Positions 24,698-37,588 of a stretch of 64,000 nucleotides of DNA are shown one piece after another. Positions within the stretch are counted from its first letter, which is position 1, and each line of letters begins with the position of its first letter. The DNA lies in contig JAVGWX010000013.1 of assembly GCA_036924085.1 (NCBI GenBank), forward strand, positions 46,557,175 to 46,621,174, read 5' to 3'. The notes under the pieces were generated by a model. That model made no database searches. It saw nothing but the letters and a program-made list of their open reading frames with translations, and was not told the DNA's origin. A program made the position numbers and the translations under genes. The DNA is from Ariolimax columbianus. Its lineage: Eukaryota; Mollusca; Gastropoda; Stylommatophora; Arionidae.

Positions 24698-26165
24698 TTG
24701 TGCAAGGGTGTGACTGTAGGACAGAGTCAAATGAAACAGAGTGAGGTAAGAGAAGAGAGAGAGGGAAGAGTGGCCCCCATGATGAGCTCCAAAGAGGTGT
24801 CTGGCACTAGGCCCACCTTCCTTGGGAGCCAAATGCAAAGGTTTTTTTTTTGCTTAGATGTTTGCCTCACTAGTTTTTACTGGCGGAGGCACGTCATTTT
24901 TCACCCAAGACCGTAGTCCATTGGGCGATATCAGGACGCATAAACCAGTGCTTGGATGCATGTGTGCATCTGTATTTACCTATGCTAGGTTTGTGCGCCC
25001 TCAGAAGCTAGCCCAACCAAAGTGCAATGGAAGGGCCTCACCATGAGGGCGAGTGTGAAAGTTGTGCAAGAATGTGACTGTAGGACAGAGTCCAAATGAA
25101 ACAGAGTGAGGTAAGAGAAGAGAGTGAAGGGAAGAGTGGCCCCCAGGGTGAGCTCAGAAGAGGTGTCTGGCACTAGGCCCACCTTCCTTGGGAGAAAAAT
25201 GCAAAGGTTTTTTTTTGTTTTGCTTAGATGTTTGCCTCACTAGTTTCTACTGGCGGAGGCACGTCATTTTTCTACCTCAGACCGTAGTCCATTGGGCGTT
25301 ATCAGGACGCATAAACCAGTGCTTGGATGCATGTGTGCGTCTGTATGTACCTATGCTAGGTTTGTGTGCCCTCAGAAGCTAGCCCAAACAAAGTGCAATG
25401 GAAGGGCCTCACCATGAGGGCGCATGTGAAAGTTGTGCAAGGGTGTGACTGTAGGACAGAGTCAAATGAAACAGAGTGAGGTAAGAGAAGAGAGAGAGGG
25501 AAGAGTGGCCCCCATGATGAGCTCCAAAGAGGTGTCTGGCACTAGGCCCACCTTCCTTGGGAGCCAAATGCAAAGGTTTTTTTTTTGCTTAGATGTTTGC
25601 CTCACTAGTTTTTACTGGCGGAGGCACGTCATTTTTCACCCAAGACCGTAGTCCATTGGGCGATATCAGGACGCATAAACCAGTGCTTGGATGCATGTGT
25701 GCATCTGTATTTACCTATGCTAGGTTTGTGCGCCCTCAGAAGCTAGCCCAACCAAAGTGCAATGGAAGGGCCTCACCATGAGGGCGAGTGTGAAAGTTGT
25801 GCAAGAATGTGACTGTAGGACAGAGTCCAAATGAAACAGAGTGAGGTAAGAGAAGAGAGTGAAGGGAAGAGTGGCCCCCAGGGTGAGCTCAGAAGAGGTG
25901 TCTGGCACTAGGCCCACCTTCCTTGGGAGAAAAATGCAAAGGTTTTTTTTTGTTTTGCTTAGATGTTTGCCTCACTAGTTTCTACTGGCGGAGGCACGTC
26001 ATTTTTCTACCTCAGACCGTAGTCCATTGGGCGTTATCAGGACGCATAAACCAGTGCTTGGATGCATGTGTGCGTCTGTATGTACCTATGCTAGGTTTGT
26101 GTGCCCTCAGAAGCTAGCCCAAACAAAGTGCAATGGAAGGGCCTCACCATGAGGGCGCATGTGAA
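24698..26165. repeat. Higher-order duplication, period 735 bp (2 units)
   Basis: Two-unit blocks starting at 24698 and 25433 are essentially the same, including the shortened gagagagagggaag segment and 'catgatgagctcc'. Similar two-unit (732 bp) and four-unit (1457 bp) duplications occur at 32637-34100 and 28107-30341. Confidence 0.85.
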
Positions 26166-29100
26166 AGTTGTGCAAGGGTGTGACTGTAGGATAGAGTCAA
26201 ATGAAACAGAGTGAGGTAAGAGAAGAGAGTGAAGGGAAGAGTGGCCCCCAGGGTGAGCTCCGAAGAGGTGTCTGGCACTAGGCCCACCTTCCTTGCAAGC
26301 CAAATGCATTTTTTTTTTCCTTAGATGTTTGCCTCACTTGTTTCTACTGGCGGAGGCACGTCATTTTCCACCCCAGACCGTAGTCCATTGGGCTATATCA
26401 GGACGCATAAACCAGTGCTTGGATGCATGTGTGCGTCTGTATGTACCTATGCTAGGTTTGTGCGCCCTCAGAAGCTAGCCCAACCAATGTGCAATGGAAG
26501 GGCCTCACCATGATGGCGCGTGTGAAAGTTGTGCAAGAGTGTGACTGAAGGACAGAGTCAAATGAAACAGAGTGAGGTAAGAGAAGAGAGTGAAGGGAAG
26601 AGTGGCCCCCAGGGTGAGCTCCAAAGAGGTGTCTGGCACTAGACCCACCTTCATTGGCAGCAAAATGCATTTTTTTTTTTCCTTAGATGTTTTCCTCACT
26701 TGTTTCTACTGGCGGAGGCACGTCATTTTTCACCCCAGACCGTAGTCCATTGGGCGATATCAGGACGCATAAAGCAGTGCTTGGATGCATGTGTGCATCT
26801 GTATGTACCTATGCTAGGTTTGTGTGCCCTCAGAAGCTAGCCCAAACAAAGTGCAATGGAAGGGCCTCACCATGAGGGCGCATGTGAAAGTTGTGCAAGG
26901 GTGTGACTGTAGGACAGAGTCAAATGAAACAGAGTGAGGTAAGAGAAGAGAGAGAGGGAAGAGTGGCCCCCATGATGAGCTCCAAAGAGGTGTCTGGCAC
27001 TAGGCCCACCTTCCTTGGGAGCCAAATGCAAAGGTTTTTTTTTTTGCTTAGATGTTTGCCTCACTAGTTTTTACTGGCGGAGGCACGTCATTTTACACCT
27101 CAGACCGTAGTCCATTGGGCGTTATCAGGACGCATAAACCAGTGCTTGGATGCTTGTGTGCATCTGTATGTACCTATGCTAGGTTTGTGCGCCCTCAGAA
27201 GCTAGCCCAAACAACGTGCAATGGAAGGGCCTCACCATGAGGGCGCGTGTGAAAGTTGTGCAAGAATGTGACTGTAGGACAGAGTCCAAATGAAACAGAG
27301 TGAGGTAAGAGAAGAGAGTGAAGGGAAGAGTGGCCCCCAGGGTGAGCTCCAAAGAGGTGTCTGGCACTAGACCCACCTTCCTTGGGAGCCAAATGCATTT
27401 TTTTTTTCCCTTAGATGTTTGCCTCACTTGTTTCTACTGGCGGAGGCACGTCATTTTTCACCCAAGACCGTAGTCCATTGGGCGATATCAGGACGCATAA
27501 ACCAGTGCTTGGATGCATGTGTGCGTCTGTATTTACCTATGCTAGGTTTGTGCGCCCTCAGAAGCTAGCCCAACCAACGTGCAATGGAAGGGCCTCACCA
27601 TGATGGCGCGTGTGAAAGTTGTGCAAGAGTGTGACTGAAGGACAGAGTCAAATGAAACAGAGTGAGGTAAGAGAAGAGAGTGAAGGGAAGAGTGGCCCCC
27701 AGGGTGAGCTCCAAAGAGGTGTCTGGCACTAGACCCACCTTCCTTGGGAGCCAAATGCATTTTTTTTTTTCCCTTAGATGTTTGCCTCACTTGTTTCTAC
27801 TGGCGGAGGCACGTCATTTTTCACCCAAGACCGTAGTCCATTGGGCGATATCAGGACGCATAAACCAGTGCTTGGATGCATGTGTGCATCTGTATTTACC
27901 TATGCTAGGTTTGTGCGCCATCAGAAGCTAGCCCAACCAAAGTGCAATGGAAGGGCCTCACCATGAGGGCGCGTGTGAAAGTTGTGCAAGGGTGTGACTG
28001 TAGGATAGAGTCAAATGAAACAGAGTGAGGTAAGAGAAGAGAGTGAAGGGAAGAGTGGCCCCCAGGGTGAGCTCCGAAGAGGTGTCTGGCACTAGGCCCA
28101 CCTTCCTTGCAAGCCAAATGCATTTTTTTTTTCCTTAGATGTTTGCCTCACTTGTTTCTACTGGCGGAGGCACGTCATTTTCCACCCCAGACCGTAGTCC
28201 ATTGGGCTATATCAGGACGCATAAACCAGTGCTTGGATGCATGTGTGCGTCTGTATGTACCTATGCTAGGTTTGTGCGCCCTCAGAAGCTAGCCCAACCA
28301 AAGTGCAATGGAAGGGCCTCACCATGAGGGCGCGTGTGAAAGTTGTGCAAGAATGTGACTGTAGGACAGAGTCCAAATGAAACAGAGTGAGGTAAGAGAA
28401 GAGAGTGAAGGGAAGAGTGGCCCCCAGGGTGAGCTCAGAAGAGGTGTCTGGCACTAGGCCCACCTTCCTTGGGAGAAAAATGCAAAGGTTTTTTTTTGTT
28501 TTGCTTAGATGTTTGCCTCACTAGTTTCTACTGGCGGAGGCACGTCATTTTTCTACCTCAGACCGTAGTCCATTGGGCGTTATCAGGACGCATAAACCAG
28601 TGCTTGGATGCATGTGTGCGTCTGTATGTACCTATGCTAGGTTTGTGTGCCCTCAGAAGCTAGCCCAAACAAAGTGCAATGGAAGGGCCTCACCATGAGG
28701 GCGCATGTGAAAGTTGTGCAAGGGTGTGACTGTAGGATAGAGTCAAATGAAACAGAGTGAGGTAAGAGAAGAGAGTGAAGGGAAGAGTGGCCCCCAGGGT
28801 GAGCTCCGAAGAGGTGTCTGGCACTAGGCCCACCTTCCTTGCAAGCCAAATGCATTTTTTTTTTTCCTTAGATCTTTTCCTCACTTGTTTCTACTGGCGG
28901 AGGCACGTCATTTTTCACCCCAGACCGTAGTCCATTGGGCGATATCAGGACGCATAAACCAGTGCTTGGATGCATGTGTGCGTCTGTATGTACCTATGCT
29001 AGGTTTGTGTGCCCTCAGAAGCTAGCCCAAACAAAGTGCAATGGAAGGGCCTCACCATGAGGGCGCGTGTGAAAGTTGTGCAAGAATGTGACTGTAGGAC

Positions 29101-32100
29101 AGAGTCCAAATGAAACAGAGTGAGGTAAGAGAAGAGAGTGAAGGGAAGAGTGGCCCCCAGGGTGAGCTCCAAAGAGGTGTCTGGCACTAGACCTACCTTC
29201 CTTGGGAGCCAAATGCATTTTTTTTTTCCCTTAGATGTTTGCCTCACTTGTTTCTACTGGCGGAGGCACGTCATTTTTCACCCAAGACCGTAGTCCATTG
29301 GGCGATATCAGGACGCATAAACCAGTGCTTGGATGCATGTATGCGTCTGTATTTACCTATGCTAGGTTTGTGCGCCCTCAGAAGCTAGCCCAACCAACGT
29401 GCAATGGAAGGGCCTCACCATGATGGCGCGTGTGAAAGTTGTGCAAGAGTGTGACTGAAGGACAGAGTCAAATGAAACAGAGTGAGGTAAGAGAAGAGAG
29501 TGAAGGGAAGAGTGGCCCCCAGGGTGAGCTCCGAAGAGGTGTCTGGCACTAGGCCCACCTTCCTTGCAAGCCAAATGCATTTTTTATTTCCTTAGATGTT
29601 TGCCTCACTTGTTTCTACTGGCGGAGGCACGTCATTTTCCACCCCAGACCGTAGTCCATTGGGCTATATCAGGACGCATAAACCAGTGCTTGGATGCATG
29701 TGTGCGTCTGTATGTACCTATGCTAGGTTTGTGCGCCCTCAGAAGCTAGCCCAACCAAAGTGCAATGGAAGGGCCTCACCATGAGGGCGCGTGTGAAAGT
29801 TGTGCAAGAATGTGACTGTAGGACAGAGTCCAAATGAAACAGAGTGAGGTAAGAGAAGAGAGTGAAGGGAAGAGTGGCCCCCAGGGTGAGCTCAGAAGAG
29901 GTGTCTGGCACTAGGCCCACCTTCCTTGGGAGAAAAATGCAAAGGTTTTTTTTTGTTTTGCTTAGATGTTTGCCTCACTAGTTTCTACTGGCGGAGGCAC
30001 GTCATTTTTCTACCTCAGACCGTAGTCCATTGGGCGTTATCAGGACGCATAAACCAGTGCTTGGATGCATGTGTGCGTCTGTATGTACCTATGCTAGGTT
30101 TGTGTGCCCTCAGAAGCTAGCCCAAACAAAGTGCAATGGAAGGGCCTCACCATGAGGGCGCATGTGAAAGTTGTGCAAGGGTGTGACTGTAGGATAGAGT
30201 CAAATGAAACAGAGTGAGGTAAGAGAAGAGAGTGAAGGGAAGAGTGGCCCCCAGGGTGAGCTCCGAAGAGGTGTCTGGCACTAGGCCCACCTTCCTTGCA
30301 AGCCAAATGCATTTTTTTTTTTCCTTAGATCTTTTCCTCACTTGTTTCTACTGGCGGAGGCACGTCATTTTTATCCCCAGACCGTAGTCCATTGGGCGAT
30401 ATCAGGACGCATAAACCAGTGCTTGGATGCATGTGTGCGTCTGTATGTACCTATGCTGGGTTTGTGCGCCCTCAGAAGCTAGCCCAACCAAAGTGCAATG
30501 GAATGGCCTCACCATGAGGGCGCGTGTGAAAGTTGTGCAAGGGTGTGACTGTAGGATTGGGGTCAAATGAAACAGAGTGAGGTAAGAGAAGAGAGTGAAG
30601 GTAAGAGTGGCCCCCAGGGTGAGCTCCAAAGAGGTGTCTGGCACTAGGCCCACCTTCCTTGGGAGCCAAATGCATTTTTTTTTCTTCCTTAGATGTTTGC
30701 CTCACTTGTTTCTACTGGCGGAGGCACGTCATTTTTCACCCAAGACCGTAGTCCATTGGGCGATATCAGGACGCATAAACCAGTGCTTTGATGCATGTGT
30801 GCGTCTGTATGTACCTATGCTAGGTTTGTGCGCCCTCAGAAGCTAGCCCAACCAAAGTGCAATGGAAGGGCCTCACCATGAGGGCGCGTGTGAAAGTTGT
30901 GCAAGAATGTGACTGTAGGACAGAGTCCAAATGAAACACAGTGAGGTAAGAGAAGAGAGTGAAGGGAAGAGTGGCCCCCAGGGTGAGCTCCAAAGAGGTG
31001 TCTGGCACTAGGCGCACCTTCCTTGGGAGCCTAATGCATTTTTTATTTTTTCCTTACATGTTTGCCTCACTTGTTTCTACTGGCGGAGGCACATCATTTT
31101 TCACCCCAGACCGTAGTCCATTGGGCGATATCAGGACGCATAAACCAGTGCTTGGATGCATGTGTGCGTCTGTATGTACCTATGCTAGGTTTGTGCGCCC
31201 TCAGAAGCTAGCCCAAACAACGTGCAATGGAAGGGCCTCACCATGAGGGCGCGTGTGAAAGTTGTGCAAGAATGTGACTGTAGGACAGAGTCCAAATGAA
31301 ACAGAGTGAGGTAAGAGAAGAGAGTGAAGGGAAGAGTGGCCCCCAGGGTGAGTTCCAAAGAGGTGTCTGGCTCTAGGCCCACCTTCCTTGGGAGCCAAAT
31401 GCATTTTTTTTTTTCTTAGATATTTGCCTCACTTGTTTCTACTGGCGGAGGCACGTCATTTTCCACCCCAGACCGTAGTCCATTGGGCGATATCAGGACG
31501 CATAAACCAGTGCTTGGATGCATGTGTGCGTCTGTATGTACCTATGCTAGGTTTGTGTGCCCTCAGAAGCTAGCCCAAACAAAGTGCAATGGAAGGGCCT
31601 CACCATGAGGGCGCATGTGAAAGTTGTGCAAGGGTGTGACTGTAGGACAGAGTCAAATGAAACAGAGTGAGGTAAGAGAAGAGAGAGAGGGAAGAGTTGC
31701 CCCCATGATGAGCTCCAAAGAGGTGTCTGGCACTAGGCCCACCTTCCTTGGGAGCCAAATGCAAAGGTTTTTTTTTTGCTTAGATGTTTGCCTCACTATT
31801 TTTTACTGGCGGAGGCACGTCATTTTACACCTCAGACCGTAGTCCATTGGGCGTTATCAGGACGCATAAACCAGTGCTTGGATGCATGTGTGCATCTGTA
31901 TGTACCTATGCTAGGTTTGTGCGCCCTCAGAAGCTAGCCCAAACAACGTGCAATGGAAGGGCCTCACCATGAGGGCGCGTGTGAAAGTTGTGCAAGAATG
32001 TGACTGTAGGACAGAGTCCAAATGAAACAGAGTGAGTTAAGAGAAGAGAGTGAAGGGAAGAGTGGCCCCCAGGGTGAGCTCCAAAGAGGTGTCTGGCACT

Positions 32101-34325
32101 AGACCTACCTTCCTTGGGAGCCAAATGCATTTTTTTTTTCCCTTAGATGTTTGCCTCACTTGTTTCTACTGGCGGAGGCACGTCATTTTTCACCCAAGAC
32201 CGTAGTCCATTGGGCGATATCAGGACGCATAAACCAGTGCTTGGATGCATGTATGCGTCTGTATTTACCTATGCTAGGTTTGTGCGCCCTCAGAAGCTAG
32301 CCCAACCAACGTGCAATGGAAGGGCCTCACCATGATGGCGCGTGTGAAAGTTGTGCAAGAGTGTGACTGAAGGACAGAGTCAAATGAAACAGAGTGAGGT
32401 AAGAGAAGAGAGTGAAGGGAAGAGTGGCCCCCAGGGATAGCTCCAAAGAGGTGTCTGGCACTAGACCCACCTTCCTTGGGAGCCAAATGCATTTTTTTTT
32501 TTCCCTTAGATGTTTGCCTCACTTGTTTCTACTGGCAGAGGCACGTCATTTTTCACCCAAGACCGTAGTCCATTGGGCGATATCAGGACGCATAAACCAG
32601 TGCTTGGATGCATGTGTGCGTCTGTATGTACCTATGCTAGGTTTGTGCGCCCTCAGAAGCTAGCCCAACCAAAGTGCAATGGAAGGGCCTCACCATGAGG
32701 GCGCGTGTGAAAGTTGTGCAAGAATGTGACTGTAGGACAGAGTCCAAATGAAACACAGTGAGGTAAGAGAAGAGAGTGAAGGGAAGAGTGGCCCCCAGGG
32801 TGAGCTCCAAAGAGGTGTCTGGCACTAGGCGCACCTTCCTTGGGAGCCTAATGCATTTTTTTTTTTTTCCTTACATGTTTGCCTCACTTGTTTCTACTGG
32901 CGGAGGCACATCATTTTTCACCCCAGACCGTAGTCCATTGGGCGATATCAGGACGCATATAAACCAGTGCTTGGATGCATGTGTGCGTCTGTATGTACCT
33001 ATGCTAGGTTTGTGCGCCCTCAGAAGCTAGCCCAACCAAAGTGCAATGGAAGGGCCTCACCATGAGGGCGCGTGTGAAAGTTGTGCAAGAATGTGACTGT
33101 AGGACAGAGTCCAAATGAAACAGTGAGGTAAGAGAAGAGAGTGAAGGGAAGAGTGGCCCCCAGGGTGAGTTCCAAAGAGGTGTCTGGCACTAGGCCCACC
33201 TTCCTTGGGAGCCAAATGCAAAGGTTTTTTTTTTTGCTTAGATGTTTGCCTTACTAGTTTTTACTGGCGGAGGCACGTCATTTTTCACCCAAGACCGTAG
33301 TCCATTGGGCGATATCAGGACGCATAAACCAGTGCTTGGATGCATGTGTGCGTCTGTATGTACCTATGCTAGGTTTGTGCGCCCTCAGAAGCTAGCCCAA
33401 CCAAAGTGCAATGGAAGGGCCTCACCATGAGGGCGCGTGTGAAAGTTGTGCAAGAATGTGACTGTAGGACAGAGTCCAAATGAAACACAGTGAGGTAAGA
33501 GAAGAGAGTGAAGGGAAGAGTGGCCCCCAGGGTGAGCTCCAAAGAGGTGTCTGGCACTAGGCGCACCTTCCTTGGGAGCCTAATGCATTTTTTTTTTTTT
33601 CCTTACATGTTTGCCTCACTTGTTTCTACTGGCGGAGGCACATCATTTTTCACCCCAGACCGTAGTCCATTGGGCGATATCAGGACGCATATAAACCAGT
33701 GCTTGGATGCATGTGTGCGTCTGTATGTACCTATGCTAGGTTTGTGCGCCCTCAGAAGCTAGCCCAACCAAAGTGCAATGGAAGGGCCTCACCATGAGGG
33801 CGCGTGTGAAAGTTGTGCAAGAATGTGACTGTAGGACAGAGTCCAAATGAAACAGTGAGGTAAGAGAAGAGAGTGAAGGGAAGAGTGGCCCCCAGGGTGA
33901 GTTCCAAAGAGGTGTCTGGCACTAGGCCCACCTTCCTTGGGAGCCAAATGCAAAGGTTTTTTTTTTTTGCTTAGATGTTTGCCTTACTAGTTTTTACTGG
34001 CGGAGGCACGTCACTTTCCACCCCAGACCGTAGTCCATTGGGCGATATCAGGACGCATATAAACCAGTGCTTGGATGCATGTGTGCGTCTGTATGTACCT
34101 ATGCTAGGTTTGTGCGCCCTCAGAAGCTAGCCCAACCAAAGTGCAATGAAAGGGCCTCACCATGAGGGCGCGTGTGAAAGTTGTGCAAGGGTGTGACTGT
34201 AGGACAGAGTCAAATGAAACAGAGTGAGGTAAGAGAAGAGAGTGAAGGGAAGAGTGGCCCCCAGGGTGAGCTCCAAAGAGGTGGCTGGCACTAGGCCCAC
34301 CTTCCTTGGGAGCCAAATGCAAAGG

Positions 34326-34800
34326 TCTAAAGTCAGAAGAAATATGGGAGATGGTGGTTTATATATAATTGTTCTAGTCATCATTACAATTGATTCAACA
34401 ATTGAAACAATTTGAGAAACAAAAGTATAGAATTTTTATTACAATACGTGTATGCATATTCATATTGGCATTTGATTTCCAGAAAGTTTTTAACTGTGTA
34501 CGCCATGTGTAACACACAATTAATGTTTCATAAATAATCCTACAATATAGGTAGTTTCCTCCTTTGTTAATTGACCCTTGTTAATTAACTGTCACTTTAC
34601 AAATGGTGGTTATATCATGCATAGAGTAAGGGACTTTCAAATGTTTTATTACATTAATTCTATTATTGTAATTGTTACTACTTTTATGTTTCTCTCACTC
34701 GCCAATTTACGAAGACAGACGCATTTTACAGTTGGTGTATGATGTATGATGAAACAACATATTTTGCACAATCCAAGACACAAATTGTTAGTTTTTATTC
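34326..34800. other. AT-rich unassigned sequence
   Basis: AT-rich sequence directly after the array. I see no coding potential, no recognisable element and no ARID4 exon here. Confidence 0.5.
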
Positions 34801-34809
34801 TTTGTGATT

Positions 34810-35290
34810 TACTTATTATAAGGCAGACAGACCAGCAAAGAATGGATCAAGTCAAGAATAGCCACAAACAGCAACAACTCTACAAACAGCTCATAAGAAG
34901 AGCAAACAAAGAAACTTGACTGAACAGATGGGCCATGGGAAACACAGAGAGAGAGGTCTACATACGTATGACAAGCTCCAATCCAAATGTCAGTATCAAT
35001 CAACTCAAAAGGAAGTATTAGAGCATCATTTTTCAACTGAGAACCCAACACATCCCACTTAACAAGCACCTGAACAGAATCCAACCAGAACACACTCCAA
35101 GTGCCAGCTGTGTACACATCCATACGATACCATTAATCATATCTTCAAGTGCTTAGCGATCAACGATGTTAGAAAAATTCTGCTTCCTACAACGCCAGAT
35201 AAATGGAACATTTTGTATGGTACTAGACAACAACTTTGTGCTCAGAAAATTGTATTACATACCAGTTCTCAAGGTTTTGTCATCATTATT
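34810..35290 (+). pseudogene. LINE C-terminal fragment
   Basis: Across frameshifts the + strand encodes a pattern typical of the C-terminal tail after RNase H in non-LTR elements: a leucine/asparagine/arginine segment, a Cys/His stretch, then a segment like LAINDVRKILLPTTPDKW. No intact frame exceeds about 65 codons. The left part (34830-35030) is likely the region just upstream in the same element, heavily decayed. Clade assignment is uncertain. Confidence 0.5.
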
Positions 35291-35423
35291 AATAGCAACA
35301 GCCCTGGAGAAATCCTTCAAACCCTTCCGTGTAACAGTCATACTGAAAAAAAAACAATATTAAACAACAATAAATTTACTGAAAAATGTGTTAACCAAAC
35401 AGATTAATATGCCATACCTTTAA

Positions 35424-36179
35424 CACTTTTTGAGATTTTTGCGCACCAGAAAAAATTTACGTTATTCCCATGGGAGAGAAAACTCGCCAGACGGAATCAC
35501 CAGATGGAGTCACTGACTCATAGTGAATAAACTTTTGGGTTTTATATTTTAATCTAAAAATAGACTTCACTTCTGTCCGCTTGGATAGAAAGCACAAAAA
35601 TGGCTTGTTGTTTTAAAGTGAATTTTGAAATGATTTCTTTTCTTTTCCACTCAAATTGAAAGATTATCCCATTATATGGGGGGATAAGTTAAGTTGCTGC
35701 AACGTGTTTTTCTGAGGTAGATCTGTTAATTTTTGTAGATGTAATAAATTTTTTGTACTAACAGGCATGCTGATCTTGAAGAAATTCATTATCTTTCCTC
35801 TATGGCAATTTTTAAAATGTTCATCGAACACGATAACCCCCAAAATGGATTAGTCTAAATGTTTGTGCTGTTTTTCAACATTTTCACTTTCATTTCTTGC
35901 ATCTCAGAAACTAACACACACACACAACAAAAACAGTAACACCAACAAATTCTTTTTTCATTTATTTCACTACTCACAAGCAAATCAAATCAATAGACCA
36001 TCAAATAAAAAAGTCACATGCTCTCAAAGTCAACAACCCTAGAAAACAATGAGAAAAATAAATGCAGCTGCATGGGAAAAATGCATAATTTTTTAATGGA
36101 ACATAAAGGTTAAACAGTTGACTTGGGGAATGGAATATTTACACACATCCCGATATATGGGTGTCATGGGTTTAAAGGG
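35424..36179. mobile_element. TTAA-flanked piggyBac-type MITE (degenerate copy)
   Basis: A non-autonomous element bounded by TTAA at 35420-35423 and 36180-36183. The right end reads inward CCCTTTAAACCC; the left end (CACTTTTTGAG) is decayed. Its interior has a block near 35895-35945 (ctcagaaactaacacacaca...aacagtaacacc) that matches, in reverse complement, a block of the MITE at 36919-37588. The two are thus opposite-orientation members of one family. It encodes no protein, so movement would need a piggyBac transposase supplied in trans. Confidence 0.6.
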
Positions 36180-36304
36180 TTAAGCTTAGTTGTAAAATCT
36201 GTCATTTTATTATTCTGGGCCCTAAAAATTAATTTGAGAAAATGTTATACTTTCAGAATAAAAGCTTTCAGTGGTAGAAAACACAAAATATAATGGCAAT
36301 TGGG

Positions 36305-36563
36305 CAGCAGGTTGACATAATTCCATCGGTCAGCAGGTTGACATAATTCCATCAGACAGCAGGTTGACATAATTCCATCGGGCAGCAGGTTGACATAATT
36401 CCAGCGGGCAGCAGGTTGACATAATTCCATCAGACAGCGGGTTGACATAATTCCATCGGGCAGCAGGTTGACATAATTCCATCAGACAGCAGGTTGACAT
36501 AATTCCATCAGACAGCAGGTTGACATAATTCCATCAGACAGCAGGTTGACATAATTTCATCAA
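36305..36563. repeat. 26-bp minisatellite, about 10 copies
   Basis: Period 26 bp, core cagcaggttgacataattcc followed by a variable atcggg/atcaga ending. Copies start at 36305 and every 26 bp to 36539. The last copy runs into unrelated sequence. Non-coding. Confidence 0.9.
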
Positions 36564-36624
36564 CGAGTGCAACACTCGATTACCGGTATCATGAAAAACA
36601 GAGGCATTTCAAGCATTGCCTAGA

Positions 36625-36812
36625 ACGAAAAAGTGTTGGACCGAAAGGTGCAAATACTGCAGTCAAGCTGTAAATACTGCAGTCAAGCTGTAAACTAGCG
36701 ACACAGCGCATTCCGTTCTCCGGACTACATCATGCTACTTGCAAAGCCTTGTTCAGGGCTTGGTAGCGACAGATTGAGAACGAAATCAAAAGAAGAAGAA
36801 GAAGAACGAAAA
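36625..36812 (+). mobile_element. SINE family A, 3' part with (GAA)n tail
   Basis: Matches the 3' half of the SINE at 58515-58815 (ccgaaaggtgcaaat..., cgttctccgga.., gcttgg..., ttgagaacga). It ends in a GAA run at about 36790-36806. It carries a 20-bp internal tandem duplication (aatactgcagtcaagctgta). The head is missing. Confidence 0.65.
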
Positions 36813-36918
36813 AGATGAATTGTGTCACCACCAGATCTTCCAGACCTAGTCAAAAACAGTATTGAAGTGGAAAGTGGATAAAAGGCAATAAGGTTTCATG
36901 CACTAAAATCGAACTTAA

Positions 36919-37588
36919 CCTTTAGCACGCCAGATTCTTTTTGAAAAATATTTGACCTAATTAATTTTCTTAATTAGTCACCATGGTAGTCGTTTTTAAA
37001 AATTTTTAATTTTTATGTTTGTTTGTCAATAAATATGATTTTCTGGCGTGTAGACACACAATAGGATAACAAACATGTGGGTGTTATTGTTGTTGTTGTG
37101 TGTTTGTTAGTTTTTGAGATACAAAAAGATGAAGTTGAAAATTTATGAAAATCTCAGAAAATATTTGGGCTCGACCACTAGGCCTAGTCGCTCCGATAGA
37201 AAACCATGGAAACCATAACAACGTATCGATACTGTGTTTACAATATCGACACAACTGTTAGTTTCCAATTCAAACGTAGTTCTTTCATTTAAACAAACAA
37301 AATTAAAAAATCTACTCGATAAAGATCTTTCCCAACAACCTACTTCCCCTTTCGCAAAAAGTCGGCTTGCTCCAAACGGCGTATACAAAATTAAAACTGT
37401 TAAAAAGCCATTTGTAATCGCACATACGATACTTTAACCGGCAAAATATCGTGTATATATGGAGCATGTATTCAGCAGTAAAAAATGGCTGTTGGGAGTG
37501 ACTCCGTATAAAAAAAAAAAAAATTTTCCGTACACCGTTTTTGTAGGCCTAGTGAGTCGGCTAGCACTCGACCATGGCGTGCTAAAGG
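36919..37588. mobile_element. piggyBac-type MITE with perfect 14-bp inverted repeats
   Basis: Terminal inverted repeats CCTTTAGCACGCCA (36919-36932) and its exact reverse complement (37575-37588) are each flanked by TTAA (36915-36918, 37589-37592). This is the hallmark target duplication of piggyBac transposition. The element is 670 bp, AT-rich and without credible coding sequence. Its interior block near 37080-37135 matches the reverse complement of the MITE at 35424-36179. The ends are not the same as those of the piggyBac at 46604-48839, so another transposase family member probably moved it. Confidence 0.85.

Larger units (their letters stand above)
3720..34325. repeat. Large tandem array: ~84 units of ~364 bp with exon/intron-like structure
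   Basis: I count about 84 successive occurrences of the landmark 'cttag-atgtttgcc', from 3769 to 33977, giving a mean period of ~364 bp. Each unit holds, in + order: a run of 8-13 T ending in ccttag; a ~252-bp segment starting ATG; a purine-rich stretch with gagtgaggtaagag; and a ~110-bp segment back to the next T run. Two unit types differ before the T run (aaatgcattt or aaatgcaaaggttt). Both array edges lie in an aaatgcaaagg sequence. Units have no long reading frame on either strand and no sign of a protein. No transposon termini or Pol III promoter boxes were seen inside the unit. It is a satellite-type array, and its function, if any, is unknown. Confidence 0.95.

Noticed and set aside
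3720..34325. Array as a CRISPR array or tandem RNA gene cluster
   Set aside because: The context is eukaryotic, units are ~364 bp without unique spacers, and I saw no Pol III A/B boxes, Sm site or rRNA/tRNA/snRNA similarity.
36245..36448. 67-codon minus ORF over the 26-bp repeat
   Set aside because: Shadow of the minisatellite; the period is not a multiple of three, so the frame shifts between units.
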